The notes beneath the pieces were generated by a model. It was not told the origin of the DNA and made no database searches. It saw only the letters and a program-made list of their open reading frames with translations. This document shows, piece after piece, positions 17,749 through 25,616 of a DNA stretch of 64,000 bases. Source of the stretch: Telluria antibiotica (GTDB taxonomy: Bacteria > Pseudomonadota > Gammaproteobacteria > Burkholderiales > Burkholderiaceae_D); assembly GCF_011682055.1 (NCBI RefSeq), contig NZ_JAAQOM010000018.1:62001-126000 (forward strand), read 5' to 3'. The first letter of the stretch is position 1; every line of letters starts with the position of its first letter. The translations under genes and the position numbers were made by a program.

Positions 17749-18663
17749 TTACAGCGTCTCCTTCACATGGGGGATGCCGATATCGTCATAGACTGAATAC
17801 ACGGCCGCCAGCATGTTCTGCAGTTCCGGCGACCGGTCCATGTGACGCACGCTGAACAGGATCGGCGAGAATGCGTGCTTGTCCCCAAGTTTGCGGTAGA
17901 CCACATTGCGGTGGTGCATGCCCTGTACGCTCTCGGGCACGATCGCGATGCCCTGGCCGGCTGCCACCAGACCCATCGCGATCTGCAGCTCGCGCACTTC
18001 GGTCACATGGTCAGGCGTCAGGTTGGCTTCGTTGAATGCAGCCAACACCTGATCGGCGAAGCTCGGCCGTGGGGCTTTTGGATACACCAGCAACGGCTCG
18101 TGGACCAGTTCCATCAGGCGGACATCCGCCTCCCTTTCAGCCAGGCGATGGCCAGGCGACAACGCGACCACCATCCGCTCTTCGCGCAGCAGGATCCGGC
18201 GAATGCTCGGGTCTTCGCTTTTCAGGCGCCCGAAGCCCACGTCGATGCGCCCTTCCTTCAGGGCCTTGAGCTGCTCAATCGTCGTCATTTCATGCAGCGT
18301 CACCTCCACTTCCGGGTGGCGTTCGCGATAGCGTCTGATGATGTCGGGCAGCAGCCCGTAGAGTGTCGAGGCGACGAACCCGGCCGAGAGCGTGCGTTCC
18401 AGCTTGCCGACCCGCTGGGTCATCGTCTTCAAGTCCCGCATCTGCTCAAGCAATGGCCGGGAATGCGCGAGCAGGAATTGTCCCGCTTCGGTCAGGCGCA
18501 ACGGCCGTGTTCCCTTTTCGATGAGTTCCACCCCCAGCATTTCTTCCAGCTGCTGCATTTGCCGGCTCAACGGTGGTTGTGCGATGTGCAGGCGCTCCGC
18601 TGCCCGCGTGAAACTCCGCTCTTCTGCGACGGCAACGAAGTAGCGTAAATGCCGCAATTCCAT
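17749..18663 (-). CDS. LysR-family regulator of benzoate/catechol genes (CatM/BenM/CatR-like)
   Basis: 304 residues beginning MELRHLRYFVAVAEERSFTR, the N-terminus typical of the CatR/BenM/CatM/ClcR subgroup. Winged helix about 1-60 (RLHIAQPPLSRQMQQLEE), effector domain from about 90. Relatives bind cis,cis-muconate, and BenM also benzoate, to activate ben and cat genes at ATAC-N7-GTAT operators. Exactly such a site overlaps this gene's own ribosome-binding region (18668-18682), predicting autorepression. It is divergent from catB. ATG 18663 was preferred over two upstream in-frame starts because AAAGG lies 7 nt before it. Confidence 0.92.
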   Translation of the reverse strand: MELRHLRYFVAVAEERSFTRAAERLHIAQPPLSRQMQQLEEMLGVELIEKGTRPLRLTEAGQFLLAHSRPLLEQMRDLKTMTQRVGKLERTLSAGFVASTLYGLLPDIIRRYRERHPEVEVTLHEMTTIEQLKALKEGRIDVGFGRLKSEDPSIRRILLREERMVVALSPGHRLAEREADVRLMELVHEPLLVYPKAPRPSFADQVLAAFNEANLTPDHVTEVRELQIAMGLVAAGQGIAIVPESVQGMHHRNVVYRKLGDKHAFSPILFSVRHMDRSPELQNMLAAVYSVYDDIGIPHVKETL

Positions 18664-18667
18664 GTTC

Positions 18668-18682
18668 ATACCTTTCAGGTAT
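18668..18682. promoter_or_regulatory. LysR operator site 1 at catB, ATAC-N7-GTAT
   Basis: ATAC-CTTTCAG-GTAT, a perfect match to the CatM/BenM consensus. It lies in the lysR-catB gap and overlaps the lysR translation-initiation region, so the regulator should repress itself from here. Confidence 0.85.
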
Positions 18683-18689
18683 TGAATCG

Positions 18690-18704
18690 ATACCAAAACG
18701 GTGT
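18690..18704. promoter_or_regulatory. LysR operator site 2 at catB, ATAC-N7-GTGT
   Basis: ATAC-CAAAACG-GTGT, a near-consensus half-conserved site 7 bp after site 1. It runs into TTGGAC (18704-18709), a plausible -35 with AATATC about 16 bp further, the usual position of an activation site. The same site with one base changed occurs at benE. Confidence 0.75.
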
Positions 18705-18765
18705 TGGACGCCCATCATTTCTGGGAATATCGTGTCATCACCTTACCGCATTATATGCAGGATAT

Positions 18766-19875
18766 ATGATCCAACATATCGAAACTTTCTTGCTCGACGT
18801 TCCGACGATTCGGCCCCACAAGCTGTCGGTCGCGACAATGAACACGCAGACCCTGGTGCTCGTACGCATCCGCTGCGCCGATGGCATCGTCGGGTGGGGC
18901 GAAGCGACCACGATCGGCGGCCTCAACTATGGTGAGGAAAGCCCGGAAAGCATCAAGGTCAACATCGACACCCATATCGCTCCGCTGTTGATCGGCATGG
19001 ATGCGAGCCAGCCCGCCAAGGCGATGGCGAAGATTCGCAAGATCATCCAGGGAAACCGATTCGCCAAGTGCGCGCTCGAGACCGCCCTGCTGGATGCCCA
19101 GGCGCGCCGCCTGAACGTGCCGTTATCGGAACTGCTGGGCGGCCGCGTGCGCGACACGCTGCCGGTTGCATGGACGCTGGCCAGCGGCGACACCGCGAAG
19201 GACATCGCCGAGGCGGAACACATGCTCGACATCCGCCGCCACCGCATCTTCAAGCTGAAGATCGGCCTGCGCAGTGTCGAGGACGACGTCGCCCACGTCC
19301 TGGCCATCAAGCGTGCCCTGGGCGAGCGTGCGAGCGTGCGGGTGGACGTCAACCAGGCCTGGAGCGAATCGGAAGCGGTGCGCGGCATCGCGAAGCTGGA
19401 AGATGGGGGCATCGACCTGATCGAACAGCCCGTCAAGGCATACAACACGGCCGCGCTCGCGCGCCTGAAGCACCGCTTCGACGTCGCCATCATGGCGGAC
19501 GAGGCATTGCATGGTCCCTGCGACGCGATGGCACTGGCCCATCATGACGCCGCCGATGTCTTTGCCGTCAAGATCACGCAATCTGGCGGCCTGATGCCCG
19601 CGCTGGAAGTGGCGACCGTCGCCCGCCTGTCCGGCGTCGGACTGTATGGCGGCACGATGCTCGAAGGCGGCATCGGTACCGCGGCGACGGCGCACGTCTG
19701 CTCGACCTTCGCCGACCTGGCCTGGGACACGGAGTTGTTCGGTCCCCTGCTGCTGACCCAGGAAGTGCTGCGCGAACCGCTCGTGTACCGCGACTTCGAA
19801 CTGCAGGTGCCGACCGGTCCGGGCCTCGGCGTCGAGATCGATACCGACAAGCTGCGCAGCCTGCAACGCAAATAA
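18766..19875 (+). CDS. catB: Muconate cycloisomerase
   Basis: Converts cis,cis-muconate to muconolactone in the catechol ortho-cleavage branch of the beta-ketoadipate pathway. 369 residues of the enolase superfamily (muconate-lactonising subgroup). The KxK pair K163/K165, metal ligands D194 (VDVNQAW), E220 (IEQP) and D245 (ADEAL), and catalytic K269 (KITQSGG) are all present, each offset by four from the well-studied Pseudomonas enzyme. ATG 18766 follows AGGA. First gene of an eight-gene operon, 102 bp from the divergent LysR gene with two operator sites between. Confidence 0.95.
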   Translation: MIQHIETFLLDVPTIRPHKLSVATMNTQTLVLVRIRCADGIVGWGEATTIGGLNYGEESPESIKVNIDTHIAPLLIGMDASQPAKAMAKIRKIIQGNRFAKCALETALLDAQARRLNVPLSELLGGRVRDTLPVAWTLASGDTAKDIAEAEHMLDIRRHRIFKLKIGLRSVEDDVAHVLAIKRALGERASVRVDVNQAWSESEAVRGIAKLEDGGIDLIEQPVKAYNTAALARLKHRFDVAIMADEALHGPCDAMALAHHDAADVFAVKITQSGGLMPALEVATVARLSGVGLYGGTMLEGGIGTAATAHVCSTFADLAWDTELFGPLLLTQEVLREPLVYRDFELQVPTGPGLGVEIDTDKLRSLQRK

Positions 19876-19884
19876 GGAGGCACC

Positions 19885-20175
19885 ATGCTGTTCCACGTAC
19901 GAATGAACGTCAACCTGCCCGCGTCGATGCCGCCTGACGAAGCCGCGACGCTCAAGCAGACCGAAAAGGATCTCGCCCAGCGCCTGCAGCGCGAGGGCAA
20001 GTGGCGCCACCTGTGGCGCATCGCCGGACAGTACGCCAACGTCAGCATCTTCGACGTCGACAGTGTCGACGAGTTGCACGCCCTGCTGACCTCGCTGCCG
20101 CTGTTCCCCTACATGCAGATCGACGTGATGCCGCTGTGCCGTCATCCGTCCTCGATCCACGACGACGACCGCTAA
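19885..20175 (+). CDS. catC: Muconolactone delta-isomerase
   Basis: Isomerises muconolactone to 3-oxoadipate enol-lactone. 96 residues, the standard length, with the family start MLFHVRMNVNLP, the EKDLAQRLQREGKWRHLWRI helix and the SLPLFPYMQIDV strand. Forms a decamer in known cases. A strong AAGGAGG lies just upstream, 9 bp after catB. Confidence 0.96.
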   Translation: MLFHVRMNVNLPASMPPDEAATLKQTEKDLAQRLQREGKWRHLWRIAGQYANVSIFDVDSVDELHALLTSLPLFPYMQIDVMPLCRHPSSIHDDDR

Positions 20176-20203
20176 CCCCACCACCAACACGAAGGAGACA
20201 AAC

Positions 20204-21124
20204 ATGAACCACGCAGACATCGAAACCCTGGCCAAGAACTGGGTCGTGGACGCCGCCGACCGTCCCGCCAACCCGCGCGTGCAGCAAGTCGTGCTGCGCC
20301 TGCTGGGCGACCTGTGCAAGGCGATCGAAGACCTCGACATCACGCCGACCGAATTCTGGACCGGCGTGTCGTACATGTCGGCCGCCGGCGCGTCCAACGA
20401 ACTCGGCCTGCTGGCCGCCGGTCTTGGGCTGGAACGCTTCCTCGACATCCGCGCCGACGAGGCCGAGCGCAAGGCCGGCCTCGAAGGCGGCACGCCCCGC
20501 ACCATCGAAGGTCCGCTGTACGTGGCCGGCGCGCCGGAGAGCGTGGGCTTCGCCCGTCTCGATGACGGCACCGAGGTCGATCGTGGCGAGGTCCTGTTCA
20601 TGCAAGGTACCGTATTCGACCAGGACGGCAAGCCGGTGCCCGGTGCCAAGGTCGAAGTCTGGCACGCGAATTTGCTGGGCAACTACTCGTTCTTCGACCG
20701 GACGCAGTCGCACTTCAACCTGCGCCGCACCATCGTCACGGACGACCAGGGCCGCTACCAGTTCCGCAGCTTCATTCCGGTCGGCTACGGCTGCCCGCCG
20801 AACGGCACCACGCAGCAGCTGCTGGATCTGCTGGGCCGTCACGGCCAGCGCCCGGCGCACATTCACTTTTTCGTCACCGCGCCGGGCCACCGCAAGCTGA
20901 CCACGCAGATCAATATCGATGGCGACGAACTGCTGTGGGACGACTTCGCCTTCGCGACCCTCGAAGGCCTGGTGCCGCCGATCGCGCGCATCGACGACCC
21001 GAAACAACTCGACGCCAAGCAGGTGAGCAAGCCGTTTGCCTCGATCGATTTCGACTTCCGCCTGCATCGCGAGACCGCTGGTGCGCCGAGCGCCGAGGTG
21101 GACCGTCCGCGCGCTGCCGCCTGA
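20204..21124 (+). CDS. catA: Catechol 1,2-dioxygenase
   Basis: Intradiol dioxygenase that opens catechol to cis,cis-muconate using non-haem Fe(III). 306 residues with an N-terminal helical dimerisation domain (1-100) and the catalytic beta-sandwich. Fe ligands can be placed at Y161 (NYSFFD), Y195 (GYGCPP), H219 and H221 (RPAHIHFF). AAGGAGA precedes the ATG. It follows catC by 28 bp; the order catB-catC-catA matches Pseudomonas catBCA. Confidence 0.96.
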   Translation: MNHADIETLAKNWVVDAADRPANPRVQQVVLRLLGDLCKAIEDLDITPTEFWTGVSYMSAAGASNELGLLAAGLGLERFLDIRADEAERKAGLEGGTPRTIEGPLYVAGAPESVGFARLDDGTEVDRGEVLFMQGTVFDQDGKPVPGAKVEVWHANLLGNYSFFDRTQSHFNLRRTIVTDDQGRYQFRSFIPVGYGCPPNGTTQQLLDLLGRHGQRPAHIHFFVTAPGHRKLTTQINIDGDELLWDDFAFATLEGLVPPIARIDDPKQLDAKQVSKPFASIDFDFRLHRETAGAPSAEVDRPRAAA

Positions 21125-21133
21125 GGACACGCC

Positions 21134-22504
21134 ATGATCCCGATCGTTCCCGTCGACGCGTTCAAGCCCAAGAGCCTGGACGACTACATGATCGAAGATG
21201 CGCAAACGGGCGACCATCGCCTGCACCGCAGCGCCTTCACCGACGAAGCCCTGTTCGAGCTCGAGATGAAGCACATCTTCGAGGGCAACTGGATCTACCT
21301 GGCGCACGAGAGCCAGGTCGCCAACGTCAACGATTACTACACGACGCACATCGGCCGCCAGCCGGTATTCATCGCCCGTAACAAGAGCGGCGAGCTGAAC
21401 GCGTTCATCAACGCATGCAGCCACCGCGGCGCCCAGCTGTGCCGCCACAAGCGCGGCAACAAGGCGACGTACACCTGCCCGTTCCACGGCTGGACCTTCA
21501 ACAACAGCGGTAAGCTGCTGAAAGTGAAGGACCCGGAGTCGGCCGGTTACCCGGAGTGCTTCAACAAGGAAGGCTCGCACGACCTCAAGAAGCTGGCGCG
21601 CTTCGGCAGCTATAAGGGATTCCTATTCGGCAGCCTGAATCCGGACGTCGAACCGCTCGAGGCGTTCCTTGGGGAAGCCGGCAAGATCATCGACATGATC
21701 GTCAACCAGTCGCCGGAAGGCCTGGAAGTACTGCGCGGGTCGTCGACCTATACATTCGACGGCAACTGGAAGCTGCAGGCCGAGAACGGCGCGGACGGCT
21801 ACCACGTGACCGCCGTCCACTGGAACTACGCGGCCACGACGAACCGGCGAAAACAGGAGCAGGCCGCGGGCGAGGACAAGATCCGCGCCATGGACGCTGG
21901 CAACTGGGGCCGCCAGGGCGGCGGGTTCTACGCGTTCGAGCATGGCCACATGCTCCTGTGGTCGCAATGGGCGAACCCGGAAGACCGTCCGAACTTCGCA
22001 CGCTACGCGGAGTACGCCGAAAAGTACGGAAAGCCGACCGCAGACTGGATGGTCGGACGCTCGCGCAACCTGTGCCTGTACCCGAACGTATACCTGATGG
22101 ACCAGTTCAGCTCCCAGATCCGCGTGCTGCGCCCGTTGGCCGTAGACAAGACCGAGGTGACGATCTATTGCATCGCGCCGAAGGGGGAATCGGCGGAAGC
22201 CAGGGCCCACCGCATCCGCCAGTACGAGGACTTCTTCAACGTGAGCGGCATGGCGACGCCGGACGACCTGGAAGAATTCCGCGCCTGCCAGCAGGGCTAT
22301 AACGGCGCGGCGATGCAGTGGAACGACATGTGCCGCGGCGCCACGCACTGGATCAAGGGTGCCGACGACGCCGCGAAGGACATCGGGCTCGCCCCGGTAT
22401 TGAGCGGCGTGCGCACCGAGGACGAAGGCCTGTACACCATCCAGCACCGCTACTGGCTCGACGTGATGAAAAAGGCATTCGACGCGAAGGAGGAAGCGAA
22501 ATGA
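21134..22504 (+). CDS. benA: Benzoate 1,2-dioxygenase, large (alpha) subunit
   Basis: Oxygenase component that cis-dihydroxylates benzoate at C1/C2. 456 residues. Rieske [2Fe-2S] motif CxH-x17-CxxH (C95, H97, C115, H118), then the catalytic domain with mononuclear-iron ligands in NGADGYHVTAVHWNY (H224, H229) and the bridging Asp 221. Its length and best-remembered similarity are to BenA/XylX rather than anthranilate AntA, and the rest of the operon is Ben-type, but toluate or anthranilate as side substrates cannot be excluded. Overlaps benB by 4 nt. Confidence 0.93.
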   Translation: MIPIVPVDAFKPKSLDDYMIEDAQTGDHRLHRSAFTDEALFELEMKHIFEGNWIYLAHESQVANVNDYYTTHIGRQPVFIARNKSGELNAFINACSHRGAQLCRHKRGNKATYTCPFHGWTFNNSGKLLKVKDPESAGYPECFNKEGSHDLKKLARFGSYKGFLFGSLNPDVEPLEAFLGEAGKIIDMIVNQSPEGLEVLRGSSTYTFDGNWKLQAENGADGYHVTAVHWNYAATTNRRKQEQAAGEDKIRAMDAGNWGRQGGGFYAFEHGHMLLWSQWANPEDRPNFARYAEYAEKYGKPTADWMVGRSRNLCLYPNVYLMDQFSSQIRVLRPLAVDKTEVTIYCIAPKGESAEARAHRIRQYEDFFNVSGMATPDDLEEFRACQQGYNGAAMQWNDMCRGATHWIKGADDAAKDIGLAPVLSGVRTEDEGLYTIQHRYWLDVMKKAFDAKEEAK

Positions 22505-22992
22505 GCATGGTCACAATGCAGGAGATCCAGGCCTTCCTCTACCGGGAAGCGCGCCTGCTCGACGACGAGCAATGGGACGACTGGCTCCAGTGCTACGACC
22601 CGAACGCCCGCTTCTGGATGCCGTCGTGGGACGATGACGGCAAGCTCGTCGACGACCCGGAACGCGAGATCTCGCTGATCTTCTACCCGAACCGCCAGGG
22701 CCTGGAAGACCGCGTGTTCCGCATCAAGACCGAGCGGTCCAGCGCGACCATCCCGGATACCCGCACGAGTCACAACATCGCCAATGTGGAACTGGAACGG
22801 GTCGAGGAATCGGTGTACACCGTGCGCTTCAACTGGCACACGCTGAGCCACCGCTACCACACCAACTACAGCTATTTCGGCATGTCGCGCTACGTGATCG
22901 ACTTTTCCGGTCCATCGCCGCGCATCCTGGACAAGTACGTCGTGCTAAAGAACGACTACATCAGCCAGGTCATCGACATTTATCACATCTGA
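22501..22992 (+). CDS. benB: Benzoate 1,2-dioxygenase, small (beta) subunit
   Basis: 163 residues of the ring-hydroxylating dioxygenase beta-subunit family (NTF2-like cone fold, no cofactor), with the segments REARLLDDEQWDDWLQCY and FMPSWDDDG-like FWMPSWDDDGKLVDDP. It packs with BenA as a hexamer. ATG 22501 overlaps the benA stop (ATGA), giving translational coupling and fixing the start; a longer in-frame extension back to 22318 lies inside benA and is rejected. Confidence 0.94.
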   Translation: MSMVTMQEIQAFLYREARLLDDEQWDDWLQCYDPNARFWMPSWDDDGKLVDDPEREISLIFYPNRQGLEDRVFRIKTERSSATIPDTRTSHNIANVELERVEESVYTVRFNWHTLSHRYHTNYSYFGMSRYVIDFSGPSPRILDKYVVLKNDYISQVIDIYHI

Positions 22993-23013
22993 GCAAGAAA
23001 GCAGGAGCCGGTC

Positions 23014-24045
23014 ATGAGCCATACGATCGCACTGCAGTTCGAGGACGGCGTTACGCGCTTCATCAGCTGCAACCCCAACGAAAAACTGTCCGACGCGGCC
23101 TACCGCCAGAAAGTCAACATTCCCCTCGACTGCCGCGACGGCGCCTGCGGCACCTGCCGCGGGCTGTGCGAATCGGGCAGCTACGACATGCCCCCAGACA
23201 GCTACATCGAGGATGCACTCGAGGAGAAGGACGCCGCGGCCGGCTACGTGCTTGCGTGCCAGATGCGCCCGACGTCGGACTGTGTCGTGCGCATCCCGGC
23301 CACGTCCGCCGCCTGCAAGACAGGCGTCGGCGACTTCCCCGGCACCGTCACTGCCGTGGAGCAGCTGTCGCCGTCGACGATCCGTTTTTCGGTCGCGCTC
23401 GACAGGCCGGAGGACCTCGACTTCCTGCCCGGCCAGTACGTGAACGTGACCGTGCCGGGCACCGACCAGACGCGCTCGTATTCGTTCAGCTCCGCCCCCG
23501 TTGCGGATCGTGCAAGCTTCGTCGTACGCAACGTTCCAAACGGATTGATGAGCACCTGGCTGACAACCCAGGCGCAGGTCGGACAGCCGATCTCGTTTTC
23601 CGGCCCCTACGGCAGCTTTTATTTGCGCCCCGTGCAGCGGCCCGTGCTGATGCTGGCGGGCGGCACCGGGATAGCACCGTTCCTGTCGATGCTGGACGTG
23701 CTGGCCGCCAAGGGCTTCCCGCATCCGGTCCGCCTCGTGTATGCCGTGACCAACGACCACGACCTCGTCGGCCTGGACCACCTGGAGCGCATTGCAGCCG
23801 CGCACCCGCAGTTTGAGTACGTGACCTGCGTCGCGCACGAGAGCAGCGCCCATCCGCGCAAGGGTTACGCCACCGCACATGTCGAACCGGGCTGGATGAA
23901 CGGCGGTGACGTCGACGTCTACCTGTGCGGTCCCGTTCCGATGGTTGAAGCGGTACGCGCCTGGCTGGACAGCACCAGCGTCACCCCCAACAGCTTCCAC
24001 TTCGAAAAATTTTCCGCAACCAGCACGACAGGGGGTGTCGCATGA
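23014..24045 (+). CDS. benC: Benzoate dioxygenase electron-transfer reductase
   Basis: 343-residue NADH reductase that feeds electrons to the BenAB Rieske centre. Plant-type [2Fe-2S] ferredoxin domain at the N-terminus with cysteines C40, C45, C48 and C82 (CRDGACGTC), then an FAD domain (RSYSFSSAP) and an NAD domain (LMLAGGTGIAPFLSML). CAGGAG precedes the ATG. The last 4 nt overlap benD. Confidence 0.94.
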   Translation: MSHTIALQFEDGVTRFISCNPNEKLSDAAYRQKVNIPLDCRDGACGTCRGLCESGSYDMPPDSYIEDALEEKDAAAGYVLACQMRPTSDCVVRIPATSAACKTGVGDFPGTVTAVEQLSPSTIRFSVALDRPEDLDFLPGQYVNVTVPGTDQTRSYSFSSAPVADRASFVVRNVPNGLMSTWLTTQAQVGQPISFSGPYGSFYLRPVQRPVLMLAGGTGIAPFLSMLDVLAAKGFPHPVRLVYAVTNDHDLVGLDHLERIAAAHPQFEYVTCVAHESSAHPRKGYATAHVEPGWMNGGDVDVYLCGPVPMVEAVRAWLDSTSVTPNSFHFEKFSATSTTGGVA

Positions 24046-24827
24046 TCCACCCGGACCGCTTCAAGGACAAGGTCATGGTAGTCACCGGTGCCGCCCAGGG
24101 CATCGGGCGCGGCGTCGCGTTGGCGGCGGCAGCGGAGGGCGCACAGCTCGTGCTTGCCGATCGCTCCCCGCTCGTGCACGAGACGGCTCAGGAAGCCATT
24201 GCGCTCGGCGCGCAGGTGATCGTCAGCGAGGTCGACCTCGAGACGTGGGCCGGCGCCGCCGCGCTGGCGGCACGCGCCCTCGAGGACTACGGGCGCATCG
24301 ACATCCTCGTCAACAACGTCGGCGGCACCATCTGGGCCAAGCCCTACGAGGAATACGAGGAAGCCCAAATCGAAGCCGAGATCCGCCGCTCGCTGTTCCC
24401 CACGCTATGGTGCTGCCGCGCAGTGCTGCCGGCGATGATCGAAGCCCGCAACGGCGCCATCGTCAATGTCTCGTCGGTCGCCACCCGCGGTATCTACCGT
24501 GTCCCGTATTCCGCCGCCAAGGGAGGCATCAATGCCATGACCGCCAGCCTCGCATTCGAGCATGCGCAGGACGGGATCCGTGTCAACGCCGTTGCCACCG
24601 GCGGTACGGAGGCCCCGCCACGCAAGGTGCCCAGGAATCCGCAACCGCTGAGCGAGCGGGAACAGGTCTGGTACCAGGGCATCGTTGACCAGACGAAGGC
24701 GTCCAGCCACATGCATCGCTACGGCACCATCGACGAGCAGGTGGCCGCCATCCTGTTCCTGGCGTCGAGTGAAGCTTCGTACATCACCGGGACCGTCTTG
24801 CCGGTCGGCGGCGGCGACCAGGGCTGA
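24042..24827 (+). CDS. benD: 1,6-dihydroxycyclohexa-2,4-diene-1-carboxylate dehydrogenase
   Basis: SDR that oxidises and decarboxylates the benzoate cis-diol to catechol with NAD+. 261 residues; dinucleotide motif GAAQGIG (16-22), catalytic S145, Y156 and K160 (PYSAAKGG). Starts within benC (ATGA overlap), so benC and benD are coupled. Confidence 0.94.
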   Translation: MIHPDRFKDKVMVVTGAAQGIGRGVALAAAAEGAQLVLADRSPLVHETAQEAIALGAQVIVSEVDLETWAGAAALAARALEDYGRIDILVNNVGGTIWAKPYEEYEEAQIEAEIRRSLFPTLWCCRAVLPAMIEARNGAIVNVSSVATRGIYRVPYSAAKGGINAMTASLAFEHAQDGIRVNAVATGGTEAPPRKVPRNPQPLSEREQVWYQGIVDQTKASSHMHRYGTIDEQVAAILFLASSEASYITGTVLPVGGGDQG

Positions 24828-24836
24828 GGAGACGGC

Positions 24837-25616
24837 ATGCCATCCATTCGTATCAACGACGTCCGGCTCCACTTCCGCACCGACGGCGATCCGACGAAGC
24901 AGTGTGTCGTGCTGTCGAATTCTCTCGGTACCGACCTTTCGATGTGGGACGCCCAGGCCGCGGTCCTGGCGGCGGACTTCTACGTGCTGCGCTACGACAC
25001 GGGCGGTCACGGGCAGTCCGAAAGCGGCGGCGCGCCAGTCTCGCTCGCCACCCTCGGCCACGACGTCATCGGCCTCCTCGATACCCTCGCGATCCCCCGC
25101 GCGCATTTCTGCGGCATCTCGATGGGCGGCATGGTCGGCCAGTGGCTCGGCATCCACCAGCCGCAACGCATCGACAAGCTGGTGCTGGCGAATACCGCGG
25201 CCCGCATCGGCTCTGCCGAAGGCTGGTCGGCACGTGCAGAACAGGTACGCACGAGCGGCCTCGCTGGTGTCGCGGATGGCGCGGCCGCACGCTGGTTCAC
25301 TCCGGACTTCATCGCCCGCGCTCCCGAGGTCGTGGACGGAATGATCCGACGCCTGCGCGACCAGGACGCGCAGGGATATGCGGCATGCTGCGATGCGCTG
25401 GCGCAGGCCGATCTGCGCCATGCCGTGCCTGCCATCGGCTGCGCGCCCCTGATCGTGGCCGGACGGGCAGATCCGGTAACGACGGTGGAAGACGCGCGCT
25501 GGCTCGCGAACCGGATCGCCGGCGCGCAAGTCGCCGAGGTGGACGCGTCGCATATTTCGAACGTCGAAGCGGAACAGGCATTCTCCAGCCACCTGCTCCG
25601 CTTCCTCCATGCCTGA
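24837..25616 (+). CDS. pcaD: 3-oxoadipate enol-lactonase
   Basis: Hydrolyses the enol-lactone made by CatC to 3-oxoadipate. 259-residue alpha/beta hydrolase: YDTGGHGQSE, nucleophile elbow GISMGG (S95) and a late His in DASHISNVE. GAGGAGA precedes the ATG, 9 bp after benD. Final gene of the operon: the next enzymes (3-oxoadipate CoA-transferase PcaIJ and thiolase PcaF) are not in the window. Its stop codon abuts the stop of the convergent tannase gene with no spacer. Confidence 0.93.
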   Translation: MPSIRINDVRLHFRTDGDPTKQCVVLSNSLGTDLSMWDAQAAVLAADFYVLRYDTGGHGQSESGGAPVSLATLGHDVIGLLDTLAIPRAHFCGISMGGMVGQWLGIHQPQRIDKLVLANTAARIGSAEGWSARAEQVRTSGLAGVADGAAARWFTPDFIARAPEVVDGMIRRLRDQDAQGYAACCDALAQADLRHAVPAIGCAPLIVAGRADPVTTVEDARWLANRIAGAQVAEVDASHISNVEAEQAFSSHLLRFLHA

